DNA of 64,000 bases. Origin: Chionis minor. Lineage: Eukaryota > Chordata > Aves > Charadriiformes > Chionididae. The stretch lies in assembly GCA_013398295.1 (NCBI GenBank), contig VZSF01007799.1, positions 567,361-631,360 on the forward strand. The letters run 5' to 3'. The notes under the pieces were generated by a model. That model ran no database searches, was not told the origin of the DNA, and saw only the letters and a program-made list of their open reading frames with translations. This document shows, piece after piece, positions 1 through 12,020 of the stretch; the first letter of the stretch is position 1; each line of letters starts with the position of its first letter. A program made the position numbers and the translations under genes.

Positions 1-3000
1 CAAATGTGCCTGTGAAGTGAAAAACTGTAATCCATGACCCAACTAGGATGATGGGGAGAAGATGTTTACAGGTTTTTAGAATGAGGGACTGGCATTATCA
101 GAACACTTGCAATTTACTAAAGTTTGAATATCATATGATTTTGGACAGAAAACTAGAACATATTTTTTCTTTAGCTTTATTTAGCTTAATCCTGCATCTA
201 ATTCAGAACTTCTTTCCATCCAACTGTCCCAGCGAACTCAGCAGCAGTGCTATGTGTGTAAGAGATATTAAACTGCATTCAGGAGCAAGCAAAGCAGAAA
301 AAGCATACTTAATGTGTAGCCTCACACACTCTCGTGTATGTCTGGTGTTTATTTTTATTGTCACAAAATATATAGTTTTACCTATAACATGCTCTGGTGA
401 TTGACATCACTGTAGTTAAAAAAAAAATTTCTTACGCCTTGTGTTTTTCTCTCTGCTTTTTGTAGGACATTTAGGAGTTAAAAAAGATCACCTAAAATTA
501 TCCAGTCTCTAGACACTTGCCCTTTTTAAGAATTTATTCTGTAGAATATTAAATCTTTACATTGACAAAGTACCTACTTAAAAGTTTGGTTGGTCCTCAC
601 TGACTAAATACTACAGGGGCAGAAAAAGAATTAAGCTTAGTTTTTTTCTCTGTCCCCTGTCTTGTGAATCCTAAGTTGTATTTCTTAAACTCAGTTACAC
701 TTGAACATTTTCACCACATGACATTTACCTAATTCTTACTGTTTCCATAAGAAAAAATAACATTTTTCTGAAACATGAATAAATAATTCTATTCAATGAC
801 CTCTGACAACAGTAGTAAACGTAGAAAAGAAAATACATTTTAGATTTATTAGGAAAGCAAGTTTCATTTTCTAAACTTGCAAACTGTTCTATAAGCAAAA
901 TCTCCAGCTTTCCTTAGGCACCAGATGATTAAAGCTTAGGGAAATCACCTAGGTTGCTGTGAAAAGAGAGCTCAGCAGTCTATGTTCTCTCACTTTGCAG
1001 TCGATGTAGCCCAATACAATGCCCAAAGGCTCATAAAATGCTGTTTCCAGGAAGAATATTTGGCTCCAAAAAAATGTTTGCAAGTGGTTTAGAAATTAGC
1101 AGTGTAAACTGTCTTTGTAGTAGTAGTAAAGCAAATAAAAACAATAGTAATTTGTGTCAAATTTTCAGCAAAAGCAACTTGTTAAATTTTTGCCATTAGC
1201 TTTCCATACATATAATTTAATGGAGATATGCACTGGCAGTAAATTACAAGGCATTCTGTATCTGTGGTCATAAGCTCTCCACAGACATGTTAAATATATA
1301 CATCTTCCAGTAAACGATGTAGCAAATACTCACTGAATAGCTAATCTCTAAGAACGGTATCTAGTGATACTATGGAGTGGATTCTAGCTCTGCATCCTGT
1401 TATGTTCCCCAGGGTCAGATTTAACTGGAAAAATACAACGTAACAAACATCATGCCACACATGGAACAATGCAAATAGTAACAGGCTCTCCAAATCAAAC
1501 GCTGAATACTGTTTTCAGGCTAGTGGGGGGTTGTGCTAAATGTTGCAAAGGTTGTTACAGCCAGGCAGGGTTTGAAGCTGTAAATGGAGGAGGAGGTTTT
1601 AGACGAGTCTGTCTTGCCCACCTCTGAAATGGAAATGAGGAGACAAACTGCAGCTTTTTCTTTTTTTTTTTTTTTAAATAAGAAAAATAAGTGTGCAAAA
1701 GTAGTGAATTCAGCAGCAGAAAAGCAAACCATGGGCTCAGAGAAATTACCCGTGGTTTTCTTCAACAGATATTCATTGCCAAGGCGACAACCCAGGGCCT
1801 TTATTTGTGAGAATTAAAGATGCAACGTAGGGACTGATTCCATGGTCCAAAGAAGCACTCTGAAGCTATAGAGATTAAGAAATTCATGCGTCCTGGATCA
1901 TTTCTGCTGAATGGTGCTGCTATTTCTTGGTTTTTTAGCTTAAACAGAATGCAATCTATCAGTTTAATAACATACATTTTCTATCCAGAACCAGAGTCAA
2001 ATTCACGAAGGGGAGAAATTCCAGACTGACTTAGTTCTTTCCACCTCTAAGCAATAAGATTTTCAGCTGAGACTGCACTTACTTAAGAAGTGATCATGCT
2101 GTTGCTCTTGTTTGTATTTTAGTGTGTTGGCAGAGGTGCCAGAGCCCAATATATTAGGATTTCTTTTCAAGTAGCCAAATCACTATAAGGGGCTTTCAAG
2201 CCTGAAACTTCTTGATGACCTTAATTTACTTGTCAGATAAAAATGTCAAATGACAGACAAGTATAATTGAAAAATGTGGATTTGTTAAAAACTGACAGAG
2301 AGGCAGGTAAGGCAAAATGATGGAAATACTTATTTTTGCTCGAAGCGATCCTTCGAGAAATCAATAAAGGCACAGTGCAGTGAACAACACATATGTGTAT
2401 GTGCATGCACAAACTCCTCACACACAGGGAAGAGGTTCCGTAAAACACTACCTACGCAGTGAGAAGACAGTAATCTGGGACACTCAATAATTAAAATTTT
2501 TACAGCATGTTGCCATTCTAAATTAAATTCAGCGTGTCCCTCAATCTCTCTTGTTCTTTTCTCATTTCTAGAGCTTTCTCTTAAGGTAAATTTCAAATTG
2601 TAAATAATAAGAACTTTAACATACATTGTTTCTGTTGTGCATGTTCTTGATTTTTTTTTTTTTTTTAATTTCCTGCTTTTTCTTCCTTCATTTTTCCTCT
2701 CCATCAGCTGTGCATATTGGTATACAACCCTGTGTTTCTCCTCAGCACTATCCTTGATTAGGCAAGACAGAAAAGCTCAGTTTAAAAAACCATTATGATA
2801 GGTTGCAAAGCCAAGCAAGTTCCTGCAACCTTATTTCATCTATTTGTGTGTACATATTAGAGTGCTGCATTTAATCATAGAAATACGTAGCATTTTTTCC
2901 AGAATCTCATTTGTTAGACAACATGGCCAGATTCATGCAGCTAAAATCAGTATTTTGCTGTCTCTACACTGTCCCGTGCGTGGTCTCATATCTGCCAACT

Positions 3001-5681
3001 ATGCACCACCCAAATCCATCCACTGCAGCGGTGATTAGTAGCTCTGTGATTAGGGATGAATGTGGCTGTATCGTATCACGTATGGGGTCATGCTCCATTT
3101 GATAGTTAAAGTTGATAGGCAAGGTGGTGAGGAAGTGCTTCTGCAATAGGAATATGTAAATGACCAACAGTGCTAAGACTCATAAGGGAGCTTAGCACCC
3201 ATCTGACTGGGCTGGCTGTTTTGTCTAGTGGTATGTTTCATTACCTCTGCCTGCCTTCTCAACAAGTTCATTTTGACAAAAACACACTTTAAAAAATGAG
3301 TGGCATAAGACAAGGAAGAGGGAGGATTTATTACTTAACCCAGCAGATGATTAGATAGTACACTATAAGGTTTGGGTGTAAAAACTCTTCAAACACTTTG
3401 TAGCTGCAACTAATGTTATTAGTCAAAGATGTGATTTCATTTTAAAACTGCACTATGTATCATATGTTTACCCAGAAGCATATTATCCAGATAAACTCTT
3501 CCCTCCAGTTATTCTTCATGCTTAACTCCAGTTATACGCCTGCAATAGCATTTAAAGTGTCTAATTGCATTGTTCCAGCTTCCTTGCTTAACACCAAGCC
3601 CAAAAATCCCTTCTGCATCCAGTCTGGTGTTAGTTCGGTCCCCACCACCTACTCTTTACATCTGTGCCCCATCTCAACTCCTCTCTGGGTTCTTCACCCA
3701 AATTTGTGGAGGGGGAGCTGCAACTTCCCTCCACTCTGGGCTGAAGAGAAATATCCCGAGTCTTCTTCATTTCCTCACTGGGCAGACTGGCAGAAATGGT
3801 GCAGGTGTTCTAGTCACAGTGCAAGAGGATGAAAGGGAGAGAGAATTTTCCAGCCCTTTTTTCCTTTCTTTTCTTTGAGCCAATTTCTCCAAAATCTTTT
3901 TAAAAACTGTGTATTTGGTATAAAAGGGCTGGAAGCCCTAATGACAGCTCACTTCTGTCTCTTAGCTGCATACTTTAGTTATTTCAATTTGACATCTATC
4001 AGGCAGTGGACCTTCCAGCAGACTGAAAGATAAAAAAGTTGACAGAAAGACAGCAAGACAGATAATACTGAGTAGCTGTAAGATAGACAAGTGTGGATGG
4101 TGAGAACTGGAGCTCTAATAGACACAAACTGGCTGTCAGATGGATTTACAAGGTATTTTAAACAACAGGGCTTAAGAACAATACGAAAGAAAAATATCAA
4201 GTCTAATTAGGGTAGCCTTTACATTTTCAGAAGTGCTGCAGCTGCTGTGCTCCAGTGAGCTGATGGGCTCCAGTCTAAGAGGAAACGTGGGAAAGGGAGG
4301 AGACAATGGAATGGCAATCTTAAAAAGGACTTTTTAAAGAGAAAAATAATGCCATCACTAGCATAAAAATGTAAAACTTTTTGGTATGTATTCACTTGAA
4401 AAGCCTTCTTCCAAGTGTTGCCCCTAACATTAGCTTCCTGACCAGTGGATGAATGGAAAGCCTGTGCAAGCAGTTTGAGATCCGAGCAAGGATATTGCTC
4501 TTGTTTAGGAAATACAGAGGAAAAGTAAAGTCTCTGGGGCTTCTGGGCACATACAGTAGAGAAACGAGATAGGTCAAAGTCAGATTTGAAGAACAAATGG
4601 CTGAAAATATAAAACACAGTAAAGAAATACCCCAAGACTAAAATGAGACATTCTGAGGTATCCAACGCTGACTACTTTGAATGGACTAGGCAGACATGGG
4701 GAGAGATACAGTGAGACAGTTTCTAAATAAGAGATATGGTCCGTCTCATTTTTTCATTTCAACCAGAAATATAATTTACTCTTGTCAAAACCTCAAACAT
4801 TGTAACAAAAAAAAAAATCTCTTATTTTGCATTGGCAATTCAATTTACTTCTAGAAATCCTAGGGACAGTTTCTCTGTTGTGGCATGAATCAGACCACAC
4901 GCTTGGAACAGTATCGGACCTCTATCAGAATCAATGATTCAGGATGCCTCCCTTGAGCTTTGGAGTTCTGGAAAGAATGGAGTTCAGGGTCTAAATTACA
5001 TCTGGTGGCAAATCCAAAATAGCATGATTTGAGGCCAAAAAGTTGTGGAAAAAAAACTGGTGGAAGAATGTGAGAATTCAGCAGATCTGGCATACAACAA
5101 AGTCACCACCTATGCCTATGGTAAAGAAATTAAAGTTATTGTTTTATCATGATCAGCATTTCAGGCCAATTGATTTTTCACAGTCCTCAAATTTATAAAA
5201 TACCTAGTCAGGATTTCTGTTAGAATTTCTGAAATTTTAATTTTTTCATTGCTAATATGATTTATTTGAAGCACACAAAAGCCTACATTGCTTTTGGATT
5301 GAAAATCATCATGAGCTTACATTTATCACCGTGTTCAGCTCAAGCACTAGTTCACACTGCACACAGGCTAGTTTGCCCCTTAGGTCCCTTCTGGAAAAAA
5401 CCAACTAGTTCCCTTTCAGATTTTTTTTCCCTAATGACGGGAAGGCTGACATGGGAAACACCCTCAGTTTTAGAACCCTCCATAAGAAAACTACAGCATG
5501 AAAACACTATACTGCCTAACAGCTGTAAATTGTTCAATATTTTACGAATTCGTCTAGTCACAAGGGCTTCTGAGGTGATATAGTAAAAAATATTCCTCCA
5601 GAAAAAAAAAATCTTTGAATCATTAATTAATTTTTTTTAAAAACCCAACAAAGAAAGTAAGACTTCTATAAACAGCTAGTT

Positions 5682-5720
5682 AGAAAAGAGAGAGAGAAAA
5701 ACAGAGAGGGAGAGAGAAAA
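5682..5720. repeat. GA-rich simple repeat
   Basis: The segment is an imperfect GA repeat with A and G interruptions (AGAGAGAGAGAAAAACAGAG). It lies about 160 bp upstream of a CR1 fragment. Confidence 0.85.
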
Positions 5721-5876
5721 CAGTTAGAGATTAAAGCATGTTTGCCCTAGGACAAATGTTTATTTTATTCTCAGAATACATTTCATTCCACCCTAGGAAG
5801 GGTCAGTTTTTCGTGGTGAGTCAGATAGTTGGTACTCCTGACACCAGGTACTCTTGACATAATCAGGAGGCATCTA

Positions 5877-6131
5877 TACAAGGGTTTTAAACTAAAAGGG
5901 GGTAGATTTAGACTACATACAAGAAGAAATTGTCTACTATGAGGGTACTGAAACACAGGAACAGGCTGCCCAGAGAGGTGATAGACGCCCCATCCCTGGA
6001 AACATTCAAGGTCAGGTTGGATGGAGCTCTGAGGAACTGGATCTAGTTGAAGATGTCCCCGCTCCTTGAAGGGGGGTTGCACTAGATGACCTTTTAAGGT
6101 CCCTTCCAACCCAAACTATTCTATGATTTTA
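5877..6131 (+). mobile_element. CR1 LINE, 5'-truncated 3' end
   Basis: The sense strand carries the last coding stretch and 3' untranslated end of a CR1 non-LTR retrotransposon. It contains CAGGCTGCCCAGAGAGGT, GGTCAGGTTGGATGGAGCTC and the terminal AAGGTCCCTTCCAACCCA, then CTATTCTATG, the octamer-type CR1 3' end. Only about 255 bp remain, the usual outcome of 5' truncation during target-primed reverse transcription. Several short differences from other copies in the window show it is not very recent. It cannot encode a working protein. Confidence 0.9.
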
Positions 6132-7319
6132 TCCCTAAGAGCAGGAAGTAAAAGTGAGGTTATGCTTCAATTTATAGCCACAGCAGTGGTACACGTGTGT
6201 GTGCTGGAGGGTATGAAGCCCTGTCAGCTTTGCTGGAAGTGTTTTTTTGCCTGTAAGGTGCTGAAACAGAGAGACGGAATCAAACAGGAATAAGGAACAC
6301 ACAGTCAAAAGCTGTAGCTACTATACTTTGCAAAGGTGTTACACTTTTCAGCAGTAGCCTCTTAGCTTTAACAGTGGAAGAAATGCCTGACAACACCCAT
6401 TCATCCATCCATCCCTGCCTCCTTGAAAAGAATTTTTCTGACTTTTCTAGGTATCTCCATTTCCTTTCACAAAGAAAGCACAATTTTTACTCTTTTAGAT
6501 GTTCCATTTATCGGTTTGTGCAGCAGGGAGAGGAGTTCAGCAACAACATGCTCCCCAAGCAACAGCTGCCTCAGTCTGCTGGTCTGAGCACCCTAAGTGA
6601 GGGTGCTTCCCAAAAAGCTGACTGTTTTTCAATTACTGCTACAGAGTTGGTCTTCTTTCTGCTTCATGCACCACCATTAACAATTATATGAAAATGCCTT
6701 AGTGTTCCTAGTAATGATATACTTAATTTTATCCTATGTAACTGAAGTAGCACAGCTCGTGTTTCAACCAGTAAACTGGAGAAGGCATGACAGCACTGTC
6801 CTGCCAAGGCCAGTATGTTTTAGGACATTGAAATGCATGTCTCATAATTGATGAACCATTATTTTTTTGCAACTTGCCTATTGAAGAAAAATCCTAATTT
6901 TGGATTGCTCACTTTACCTCTATTTAATAACCAATTATGTCAATATTCAAGCAGAGTAAACAGAATAACATTAGATGTTCACCTGCAACTGGTCCTGGAA
7001 TTCTTCTCTAGATCCTACAACTATAATGGACAATTGGTAGAGAGCTGAAGGATGTTACAAGATAATGTCAGTTGAGAAGGATTTTTATCAAACATGACTT
7101 GAAATATTTTTGGTCATTTTTATGAGATTGTTTCTTGATAAATTTTCTGTTGACAACACAGATTTTTAAAAGGCTCTAGTCTTCCCAGCCTTCTCATGAA
7201 AACAACTTTACATAAAATTGGTATAGCTCACATGAAATTAATTAAAATTTGGCTAACCAAAAGACAACAAAAAGTAACTGCAAATGTGGAATTTTCACCA
7301 AGTAACTTGTTTCTAATGG

Positions 7320-8200
7320 GTAGGGATGGAGGGAGCTACAATACCCTGCCTTGGTCTGATATTATTTAGTATCTTTCAGAATAATTGATAAGAATATACA
7401 TTAAAAAATCAGAAAATTTTCATCTGAGCTGCGTACTACCAGATTAGTAAACGATGAAGATTGATTCCTACACAGCTTGACGTGGACTGGTTTGTAAGAC
7501 AGATGCATGCCAACAATTTACATGTACTGCTATAACTATGCAGTCTAAGTCTCAACACAACCCTCCCCAATCCATCCATCTACATGTAAGTCAGCATCTT
7601 GGAATACAATGGTACTGACAAAAATGTTGCTATGTTATAGTTATTCAGTTGTGTAAGACAATGGTCTAGTTCAGGCAGCAAGTGCTTAGATGTATAAGTA
7701 ACAGAAAATTGAATTACAAGGAGGTAAGCGGTGTCAGATCCTTTTATGGCATCACAAACAGGTTTAGTTTCCCAGTTTAATTCTGTATCAGATTCAGCTC
7801 TGATATACTTCAAAAAGGATGTTAAAATTTTGGAAAGCTACAAATTGATTCATTGTTTGGAAAAACTGGGTTTTTTTAGAGTGAGAGGGAGCATTTATAT
7901 CACTTATGAGAAAGACAAGAGAATTCTTAAAAATGGCATACGCACATTTAGATGATGAAGAAATTTCTGATAGGCTTTTTAATTTGGTAGAAAAGGATCA
8001 CAAGATGCAAGCTAAATAAAAAAACTCAGGCTAGAAATAAGGTTCAAATTTTTAATTATGAGGCTTAAGCACTGGCACTATCTACCTATAAATATGGTGA
8101 GCTCCCCATTACTGGAAGACTTTAAATCAAGACTATTTGTATACGATAGATGCTACTTTTCCATCTGTTGTCATTAGCTGTCTGGAAAAGTTACAGAGGT
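7320..8200 (+). mobile_element. Ancient CR1/L3-like LINE fragment
   Basis: Weak but ordered similarity to an old CR1-type element is visible. TGGTCTGATATTATTTAGTA near 7355 resembles the sequence just before the RT catalytic block. Near 8030-8130 there is CTAGAAATAAGGTTCAAAT, a CACTGG segment and GGAAGACTTTAAATCAAGAC, which resembles the 3' coding end of old amniote CR1/L3 elements (a LP.VV..SP.LE.FKSRL-type stretch). Stops are throughout and the middle is poorly recognisable. The call rests on my memory of the consensus, not on an alignment. Confidence 0.45.
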
Positions 8201-9754
8201 ACAGCCCTTGTTATGAAAGGGGCACAAATGAATGATCATAATAATCTGATATTGTCTTGAAGTTTAGAATCGACCAATTTTAAAAATACTGATGTCAGGA
8301 AGTAAGATATTTGGAGAGTAACAAGGCATCATTTGACTTGTCACTGAGTACTGCATCAATCTGAAATAAGCAATATTTACCAGCAGGCACTTACTTTGCT
8401 TTTTTTCCCCCTTTGAAATCTAAAGCAGTACTGTATAAATACTTGAGTAAGACCATAGTAGTTTGAACTACCCGTTTAATTAAGCTGCAGTCTTTAACTA
8501 GCCCCAGGTATTATTTCAAACAGCGGCAGAATTTCCCTCGACCTCCATCTCAGTTGATCATAAACAAAAACTCCTCTGTCTACATTTCCTTTCAATCACA
8601 CAATGCCTTATATTTATAACAAATCAAACACTTTCAGTCAGGCACAAGCTTAAGCAATACATGTTGGTAAAAAGCAAACATATAATGTGTATTTATGTTT
8701 CACTATCAAGATTCACACTGGGTGCTTAAAAGTAATAGAGGAAATAAATGTTTGAGAGTGTTGTGAGCTCTAACTCACCATTTAGCCCAACAGCTAGTTG
8801 CATTAATGCAACTGAGAAGGAGACGTGGGGCTGGGAAGGAGCAGGTGGAATCTCACTCCCAGGAGATGTTCCTATCAGCAGTGCCAATGAGAGAAATGTC
8901 ACTGGAACCACAGTCTTCCCGATTTAGATGGGCAAGTTGCATTTTCACAAACATGACATAGGCTCATAAAGGCTTTAATAACATTTACTTTTGATAAGAG
9001 TTATGTCCCTGGGTGCCTAAAGCCTCATATTTTTTGCACCAGAAGATGCAGAGAGGATATACTGGAATTCTTGAAAGCACCCAAGTGCTCAACTCCTATT
9101 CAAACCTATTGGCTTAAGTACCCAGAAAATTTTAAAAAGTCCAATTAGGCATTATGCACTTGGAAATCTATTCCTGAAACATTTTTGAAATAGAAGTTAA
9201 GATGCAATGAAAAGGGAACACAAACCCATGGGTGCTCTTGAAAACACTTACAGAGTTTTGAGTCTGTACTTTAGCTTAAACCACTTGAATTCTAAAACAC
9301 GAATGAAAAACATGGTATACATAATTGGTTAATTAAAGTAATTTCATTAATGAGTGTTTTAGTGTTGTATCTACTACACTAATTGTATCTCAAATGCTTG
9401 TAAATACCTTGTTTGCAGTGCCTTTGAACATGTAGGGCAATACATGACTTAAATATAAAATTGTTCAGAGCATGAACTTCATACACAGCATCAAGCCTTT
9501 TTGCATATTCTGTAGGAATATCTAGGCTTTTTGCTTCTTACTGGCAAATTTAGTGCTTACTGGTTGATAGAAATACATATAGAAGTTGGTTTTTTTTTTT
9601 TTCATTTGTGGACTCTGGGAGCACTAAATGTACAGAGAAAAGACTCCATCACTGTGCTCTGGGAGCTTGCATAAAGCCGCTGGACTTACATAAAGCCTGG
9701 GTAAGGGTATTTCTAGACGTCCAAAGGGAGGCCTCCTTTAAGCAAAGAAAGGAC

Positions 9755-9805
9755 CATAGAACCACAGAATATCTCAAGTTGAAGGGGTCCCATAATGAAA
9801 TTATG
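9755..9805 (-). mobile_element. Short CR1 3'-end scrap
   Basis: The plus strand reads CCATAGAACCACAGAATATC then TCAAGTTGAAGGGGTCCCAT, matching the reverse complement of the CR1 terminus seen intact at 39944 and 62394. Only about 50 bp can be recognised, so it is a truncated insertion or a decayed remnant. Confidence 0.65.
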
Positions 9806-10027
9806 CAGAAGAAAACATTCCTTCAGCTGCAGTGTTGGGCTAAAATTTCTATTTGTTGTTAAAAATCCGGAAGCATGAGGCTGAGGCTTACTTGTTTTTT
9901 ATCTTACAGCAGTGGTCATTTTCTTATAAGCAAATGGTATGGATTCAGCCATTCAACCTCCCAACATCTCACTGTTTCAGAGTTAGATGCTACTTCTATT
10001 GTATTTGATTTTTTTTCCTTCAGTGAA

Positions 10028-10033
10028 ACTTAC
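10028..10033 (-). other. EPHA6: Splice donor of EPHA6 exon 7 (GTAAGT)
   Basis: The minus strand reads GATGAAA|GTAAGTTTCAC, a near-perfect consensus donor. It leaves one base (A) of a split codon, so the following intron is phase 1. Unspliced read-through would add only four residues before a stop. Confidence 0.92.
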
Positions 10034-10196
10034 TTTCATCTCCAGTTTCAAATTCAAACTTCTGGCTATAGCCGCTGTATCCTGCTGCCGTCCTGACTCT
10101 GATATGAAATATATACTTGGTGGCTGGCTTGAGACCTGTGATGATAACACTTGGAGCCTTGGACCTTGTGGAGGAATAGCTGAGCTGCTCATGCTC
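10034..10196 (-). CDS. EPHA6: EPHA6 exon 7: second half of second fibronectin type III repeat
   Basis: This exon completes the membrane-proximal FN3 repeat begun by the exon at 31721-31845. Its 163 bp give 54 codons plus one base. The peptide starts EHEQLSYSSTRSKAPS, passes through ITGLKPATKYIF and IRVRTAAGYSGYS, and ends KFEFETGDE. The LKP.T.Y.F.IR.RTAAGY block is diagnostic of EphA FN3-2 repeats. A pyrimidine-rich acceptor (TTTTGTCCCTCAG|GAG) and a strong donor (GAAA|GTAAGT) bound it. The trailing A in phase 1 would make ACN (Thr) with the next exon, fitting the GDET sequence expected before the transmembrane segment. Joining the two exons gives YYEK-EHEQ without a break. The next Eph exon should encode the transmembrane helix; it was not found in the remaining 10 kb of this strand. 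Confidence 0.94.
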
Positions 10197-10214
10197 CTGA
10201 GGGACAAAAGAGGG
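10197..10214 (-). other. EPHA6: Splice acceptor of EPHA6 exon 7
   Basis: On the minus strand a pyrimidine-rich run (CCCCTCTTTTGTCCCTCAG) ends in CAG directly before the GAGCATGAG that opens the exon. It is a conventional strong acceptor and sets the phase-0 boundary. Confidence 0.9.
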
Positions 10215-10582
10215 GAGAAATGAGATCAAGTTGAGTTGCACAAACTTTGCAATAATGATATAGCAGAACTGAAGCTCCACATTCTTCTCATGAATGTAAA
10301 ATGTGTTTATAAAAGGCGGTGCAGGTATGGATTTCTGAACTTTGATTTTGGGCTATAGTCATAATGTATGATATGGCCTTGACTTAGATTTCAATTTTTT
10401 GTCTTTAATCTTGCGTAGAAACACATCACATCTTTGTGACTTGGGTTAGTAATTGCACTGTAGTCAAAACAATATGGAATTAGTACAAGACTACATTCAC
10501 AGAAAATGGCAGCTAGAATGGTCGCTAATTATTTTTGCACAATGGACAAACTAGGAGGTCAGTAAATACTGGTAAGCTGTAA

Positions 10583-10690
10583 AGTAAAGATGTGGGAGTA
10601 TTCAAATACCCGCTACTCACTTCTACCCGCAGGTAGTGCCAAAATGCCGGCGCTATCCGTGGGTAGACCTGTGGGTAAAAGAAAATAAAA
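10583..10690. mobile_element. Possible hAT-type DNA transposon terminus
   Basis: This 100-bp patch stands out from its AT-rich surroundings. It contains repeated, partly inverted copies of a TACCCGC/GCGGGTA-like core: AAATACCCGCTACTCAC, CTACCCGCAGGTAG (itself palindromic), GCCGGCGCTATCCGTGGGTA and GACCTGTGGGTA. Such arrays occur near the ends of some hAT-superfamily elements. A minus-strand frame at 10711-10917 ends GKLSSTAVKQLNHARSL, loosely like the C-terminal dimerisation region of hAT transposases, but the match is weak. The opposite terminus and 8-bp target duplication were not found. Confidence 0.3.
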
Positions 10691-11983
10691 ATTAACTTTT
10701 TCTTTAAAGTCTATAAACTTCTAGCATGGTTCAACTGCTTCACTGCTGTTGAACTTAATTTTCCTTTCCTGGTAGCTGTCATGTAGTCATATGTGAAATT
10801 CCCTTTCACAGTCTGTAAGGAGAAACTCTCTGCAAAAGTCCCCTGTTTATCTCCTAACAGTTGATCCTGGGCATCTGCTGAGAATTCCTGACTCCCACAG
10901 AGATCAGTGAGAATCACAGTGTGCAGAGATCACTGGGAATTACCACTGCAGACCAGCTGCTGTAGTATGGAGACCAGCCACATTGACTGCTGTGTGAAAA
11001 CTAAGTGCTGCTTTGCTAGTGAGGTCACCAATGATAATTTTACATGAGAGGATGACTTAAAAGATCCCTGTCATTAGTTACTGTCACTTGATAAATCAGT
11101 AATCATTTATAAGGTGCCTTAAGGCTAGCTTTACTTCATTGCAGCCAGATTTGTTTCCAAACTGACATATGAGCAGAAATGTCCTTGTCATATGCTTAAC
11201 AATCCAAGTGTGATACCCATAGGGCACCATATACATTTATTATACCATGCAGTAATATTATAGTATGTATAAGTTATTCAAGGGGTGCTTCCAGCCTGTT
11301 AAGAAGGAAACAATCTGTTTCACAGAAGAGATATAACCAGGAGAAGAATAGGTTTCAGTTAGATTCTGTCGGACTCTTAACCTTTTCTGAGCAACATACA
11401 TCTATTTTTTTATATAAAACAAACAGTTTAATACAAAACATGCTGAGGTAACTTCAGTCATCGTGTAACAAAGTCACATTAGCATAGGGCAGCAGGCATA
11501 TCAGTATTCCTCCAGTAGGCGTACAAGGAGATGGCTAAGAAAACCAAATTAAAAACAAACACACAAAAATAATCTAATGATTCTGTTAAGTGAAGGAGGA
11601 GAGGGAAGGCAACAATCATCATTATCTAAAATAATTGCATTTAATGCTCACTTCAAATAGTGGCAATAATTTGAGAAAGTATGTCAAGAGGAAGTGTTGA
11701 TTTGTTCTACAGTTTATTACCAAATTCTGAAACAGCAGGGAGTGTATATTTAAATTGAAATCATAAGACACTGTGTACATGTAATCTTAGGGATGGAGAC
11801 TACAATTAATATACCATCTAAGAAATTCTATAACTATCAGAAGATTTACTTGAAATGTTGTAACTTCATTTTGAAAAGGTTAATGGATTTTAGACATACT
11901 TTTTAAAAGAATTTTCAGAAAATATTTATTTTCTTCTGATAGAAGGCCAAGCTATTAAAGTGATGTTTTTGTGTTTGGGGTGG

Positions 11984-12020
11984 TTTTTTTTTTTTTTTTT
12001 TGGGGGGGGGTGTGTGTTTG
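11984..12020. repeat. Poly-T followed by poly-G and a GT run
   Basis: Eighteen T are followed by nine G and a TGTGTGTTTG tail. The run is probably length-variable, and also a likely place for sequencing error. Confidence 0.9.

Larger units (their letters stand above)
1..10033 (-). other. EPHA6: EPHA6 intron 7 (partial), no further exon seen
   Basis: This is the intron downstream of exon 7 in transcription sense, truncated by the window edge. I looked on the minus strand for the transmembrane exon expected next (about 100 bp, hydrophobic core followed by basic residues) and saw none. Stretches 1-5876, 6132-7319 and 8200-9754 are AT-rich unique-looking sequence with poly-T runs (1661-1675, 2651-2666, 9590-9602) and a GA-rich tract (5682-5720). 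The repeats inside are listed separately. The open frames here have no recognisable domain. Confidence 0.8.

Noticed and set aside
3455..3832. 125-codon plus-strand frame
   Set aside because: It is antisense to EPHA6 in intron 7, with no domain and a low-complexity Ser/Pro/His-rich sequence. It overlaps another open frame and is probably chance.
4219..4665. 148-codon minus-strand frame with hydrophobic stretches, considered as the missing EPHA6 transmembrane exon
   Set aside because: The hydrophobic run is followed by acidic and mixed residues, not the basic stop-transfer segment of Eph receptors. The frame also lacks the phase-1 start and length of that exon. It is probably chance.
8726..8911. 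Minus-strand frame with a hydrophobic start (VTFLSLALLIGTS), also considered as the transmembrane exon
   Set aside because: The residues around it do not match the Eph transmembrane region, and no suitable acceptor in the right phase was found.
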